Shown here piece after piece: positions 61,758-64,000 of a stretch of 64,000 bases of DNA. Below the pieces are notes generated by a model. It had not been told where the DNA came from. It made no database searches and was given only the letters and a program-made list of their open reading frames with translations. The position numbers were made by a program, and so were the translations under genes. The stretch spans positions 1,077,911 to 1,141,910 of the forward strand of contig NZ_LN679998.1 in NCBI RefSeq assembly GCF_000953675.1. The letters run 5' to 3'. The number at the start of each line of letters is the position of its first letter. Positions within the stretch are counted from its first letter, which is position 1. The DNA is from Paraclostridium sordellii. GTDB lineage: Bacteria; Bacillota; Clostridia; Peptostreptococcales; Peptostreptococcaceae.

Positions 61758-63257
61758 ATGAGAATAGGGGTTTCAAGTACAACTAAATATGTTGATAACT
61801 ATTGTAGTGAAACTTTAAAAATACCGCTTATAGTAATGATGGAAAATGCTGCATTAAAAGCATACAAACATATAAATAAAAAAGAGTTTAAAAATTATAC
61901 GATAGTATGTGGAGTAGGTAATAATGGAGGAGATGGACTTGCTATAGCAAGACATCTTATAGCACAAGGTAAAAATGTCGAAGTATTTTTAGTAGGGAAA
62001 ATAGAAAAATTAAGTGAATGCTCAAAGATAAATTATCAAATTTTAAAAAATATGCAAATTGATATTAATACTATTGAAGATATGAATGATACCAAAGATT
62101 TGAATAAACTTAAAATGGGTATAAACAAAAGTGACTTACTAGTTGATGCAATTTTTGGAACAGGCTTAAAAAGAGAAGTAATTGGAGTTTTTAAAGAGTG
62201 TATAAATATTATAAATGAATATAAAAACATATATTCAATAGATGTACCGTCAGGTATTAATTGTGATAATGGAGAAGTTTTAGGTATTTGTGTAAAAGCA
62301 AATAAAACTATATGCTTTGAATTTTATAAAAGAGGATTTTTTAACTATGAAGTAAAAAAATACTTAGGAGAAGTAGTAGTTGAAAATATAGGGATACCAA
62401 AAGATGTTTTAAATAAATTTGATACAAAAGAGTATATAACAAATAATGAATATATTAAAAATAGTATGCTTAAAAAAGATACATATAGTTTTAAAAGTGA
62501 TTATGGAAAAGTTTTAATAATAGCTGGAAGTGATGGATTTTACGGTGCAAGTTATATAGCTACACAAGCAGCAGTAAAAAGCGGAAGTGGCTTAGTAACA
62601 TTAGTAAGTGATAAAGAGGTTTTAGAAAAAGCAAGTATTAGGCTAACAGAAGCTATGACTTGTAGTTTTGAAGATGAAAGATTAGAAAAATTATTAAACT
62701 CTTGTAATGCAATCGGATTTGGTTGTGGTATGGGAAATAATGAAAGTACATTTGAAAAATTAAAATATATAATCAAAAAATCTAAATGCCCCATAGTAAT
62801 AGATGCAGATGGAATTAATGTTCTTGAAAATAGATATGAAGAAGTATTCAAACTGAAAAAAGATATAATAATAACGCCACATTTAGGAGAAATGTCTAGA
62901 CTAACAGGATTAGATGTAGAATATATAAGAAAAAATAGAATAGATGTAGCTAAAGAATTTGCAAAAAAACATAATATAATAGTTCTTTTAAAAGGTTATG
63001 AAACAGTTATAACAAATGGAGTTTTAACGTACATAAATCCAACAGGCAACCATAAAATGGCAAATGGAGGTATGGGAGATACTCTTACAGGAATTATAAC
63101 TTCATTTATTGGTCAAGGCATGAAAACTATAGATTCTGCTATTTGTGCAGCTTATATACATGGATTTATAGGTGATGAATTATCAGATAAACTATATACT
63201 GTAAATGCAACAGATATAATAAATAGTTTACAAAGTTGCATAGAAAAGTTTATATAA
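61758..63257 (+). CDS. nnr: Bifunctional NAD(P)HX epimerase/dehydratase
   Basis: The 499-residue fusion joins the YjeF N-terminal epimerase (about 1-205; VCGVGNNGGDGLAIARHL, DAIFGTGLKR) to the C-terminal ADP/ATP-dependent dehydratase (about 225-495; GKVLIIAGSDGFYGASYIA, CPIVIDADGINVL, TPHLGEMSRL and NHKMANGGMGDTLTGII). It repairs hydrated NADH and NADPH. The fused form is normal in bacteria. AAGGAGG precedes the ATG. It is a stand-alone unit with a terminator after it. Confidence 0.95.
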   Translation: MRIGVSSTTKYVDNYCSETLKIPLIVMMENAALKAYKHINKKEFKNYTIVCGVGNNGGDGLAIARHLIAQGKNVEVFLVGKIEKLSECSKINYQILKNMQIDINTIEDMNDTKDLNKLKMGINKSDLLVDAIFGTGLKREVIGVFKECINIINEYKNIYSIDVPSGINCDNGEVLGICVKANKTICFEFYKRGFFNYEVKKYLGEVVVENIGIPKDVLNKFDTKEYITNNEYIKNSMLKKDTYSFKSDYGKVLIIAGSDGFYGASYIATQAAVKSGSGLVTLVSDKEVLEKASIRLTEAMTCSFEDERLEKLLNSCNAIGFGCGMGNNESTFEKLKYIIKKSKCPIVIDADGINVLENRYEEVFKLKKDIIITPHLGEMSRLTGLDVEYIRKNRIDVAKEFAKKHNIIVLLKGYETVITNGVLTYINPTGNHKMANGGMGDTLTGIITSFIGQGMKTIDSAICAAYIHGFIGDELSDKLYTVNATDIINSLQSCIEKFI

Positions 63258-63265
63258 TTAAGAGG

Positions 63266-63305
63266 AAAAGATATATTTTTGATTTAGCAAAATATATCTT
63301 TTTTA
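63266..63305 (+). terminator. Intrinsic terminator
   Basis: AAAAGATATATTTT and AAAATATATCTTTT form the stem over a loop of about 9 bases, with more T residues after. Confidence 0.88.
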
Positions 63306-63376
63306 TTATTTAGACAAAAAATAAAAAAGTTGAAAATGTGATAAAATAAAAATGTTAGTGGAGGTGAAATTAGTAA

Positions 63377-64000
63377 GTGATAGTAAATAGAAGGGAATTG
63401 AAATACCCTATAGGGGAAATGGATTATTACAAAGTAAATGATTTATTTAAACGAGTTTTAAATCCAGACCCAAATAATAAAGAATATGGGTATAGGATAA
63501 GAAGTCTGTATTTTGACAGTTTAAATGATGATGATTATTATGCAAAAATTAATGGCGAGGAAGTAAGAAAAAAAATAAGACTAAGAATTTATGACACAAA
63601 AACCGATAAGGTAAAGCTTGAAATCAAGCGGAAAATAAATATAAGCCAAAGAAAAGAAACTGTAACAATAACAAGAGAAGACGCAATAAAACTTATAAAT
63701 ATGGATTACAGTGTACTTCTTAAATACAATAATGATATAGCAAATAGCGCTTATAATATTATGACAATGGGACAATACAGGCCGGCAGTTTTAGTTGACT
63801 ATAATAGAATTGCATACATACACACAGAAAACAATATCAGAGTTACTCTAGATAGTGATATAAGATCTAATGAGTTTGACTTTAATATGTTTAGTGAAGA
63901 TGTATCCATGACTCCTATTGTAGATTATTATAATGCAGTTTTAGAAGTAAAATTTGATGGGGAGTTATTTTGTTGGATATCCCAAGCTTTAGCAGACTTA
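63377..64000 (+). CDS. VTC-domain polyphosphate polymerase, N-terminal part
   Basis: The frame runs from GTG 63377 to the window edge (208 codons) and is cut there. A TAA codon directly upstream in frame forces this start; GGAGGTG lies about 11 bases before it. The sequence fits the VTC domain: RRELKYPIGEMDYYK, YRIRSLYFDSLNDDDYYAK, KIRLRIYDTK, KLEIKRKINISQRKET and EVKFDGEL, with the basic tunnel Arg/Lys and acidic metal ligands of triphosphate-tunnel enzymes. It should make or handle polyphosphate at the membrane or in the cytosol. Confidence 0.88.
   Translation, partial: MIVNRRELKYPIGEMDYYKVNDLFKRVLNPDPNNKEYGYRIRSLYFDSLNDDDYYAKINGEEVRKKIRLRIYDTKTDKVKLEIKRKINISQRKETVTITREDAIKLINMDYSVLLKYNNDIANSAYNIMTMGQYRPAVLVDYNRIAYIHTENNIRVTLDSDIRSNEFDFNMFSEDVSMTPIVDYYNAVLEVKFDGELFCWISQALADL

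Noticed and set aside
1-64000. rRNA, tRNA, insertion sequences, prophage or CRISPR arrays
   Set aside because: I looked on both strands for cloverleaf-like segments, transposase motifs, terminal inverted repeats and regular arrays and saw none that stand up; a covariance-model scan could still find a tRNA I missed.

Overview
The window is AT-rich, Gram-positive, anaerobic Firmicutes DNA, most likely from a clostridium of the Peptostreptococcaceae type (Paraclostridium, Romboutsia or a relative). The placement rests on strong AGGAGG ribosome binding sites, hairpin-plus-U terminators after most genes, a T-box and a yybP-ykoY riboswitch, a glycyl-radical pyruvate formate-lyase, an EFR1-type flavodoxin/ferredoxin protein and no outer-membrane genes. 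No rRNA, tRNA, insertion sequence, phage or CRISPR array was seen.

Region by region. 1-8.3 kb is a defence island: the end of a probable DNA methylase with a specificity-subunit-like protein, a leftward HNH nuclease plus MazG-like pyrophosphohydrolase pair, a small Xre regulator facing a perfect palindrome, and a two-gene McrBC/LlaJI-like restriction system. 8.3-13.1 kb holds a HIT protein between look-alike hairpins, a YkgJ Cys-cluster protein, and an RpiR regulator divergent from an NhaC-type antiporter and an asparaginase, with two copies of a palindromic operator between them. 13.1-18.3 kb is an accessory stretch of poorly known proteins: a DUF4177-like membrane protein, a broken small ORF, a 626-residue protein with a PH-like N-terminus and a glycine-zipper C-terminus, a duplicated-domain membrane protein and a NERD protein.

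18.3-25.8 kb encodes a MacAB-like ABC system whose adaptor carries two SH3 domains, then a two-component system and a second ABC pair whose ATPase has lost its catalytic motifs. The same direct repeat, at the same distance from the -10 box, precedes both the adaptor gene and the response-regulator gene. 25.9-33.7 kb has surface and membrane proteins, two lipoproteins and a TrpP-type tryptophan transporter behind a tryptophan T-box. 33.8-38.2 kb has a LytTR regulator lacking its phospho-acceptor aspartate and two CstA/BtsT-type (pyruvate) transporters, each preceded by three direct repeats of 21-bp period.

38.6-64 kb is more ordinary: a chemoreceptor, an L,D-transpeptidase, pyruvate formate-lyase, an RND pump with its TetR regulator and operator, an AI-2E-family permease, a PRD regulator with fruK and fruA, a Mn riboswitch controlling a P-type ATPase, a CorC-type protein, a MupG-like enzyme, a 48-residue membrane peptide, an EFR1 protein, NAD(P)HX repair enzyme Nnr and the start of a VTC-domain polyphosphate polymerase. 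The most promising leads are the accessory locus at 13.1-18.3 kb, the shared two-component operator with the dead ABC ATPase, and the LytTR/CstA locus.
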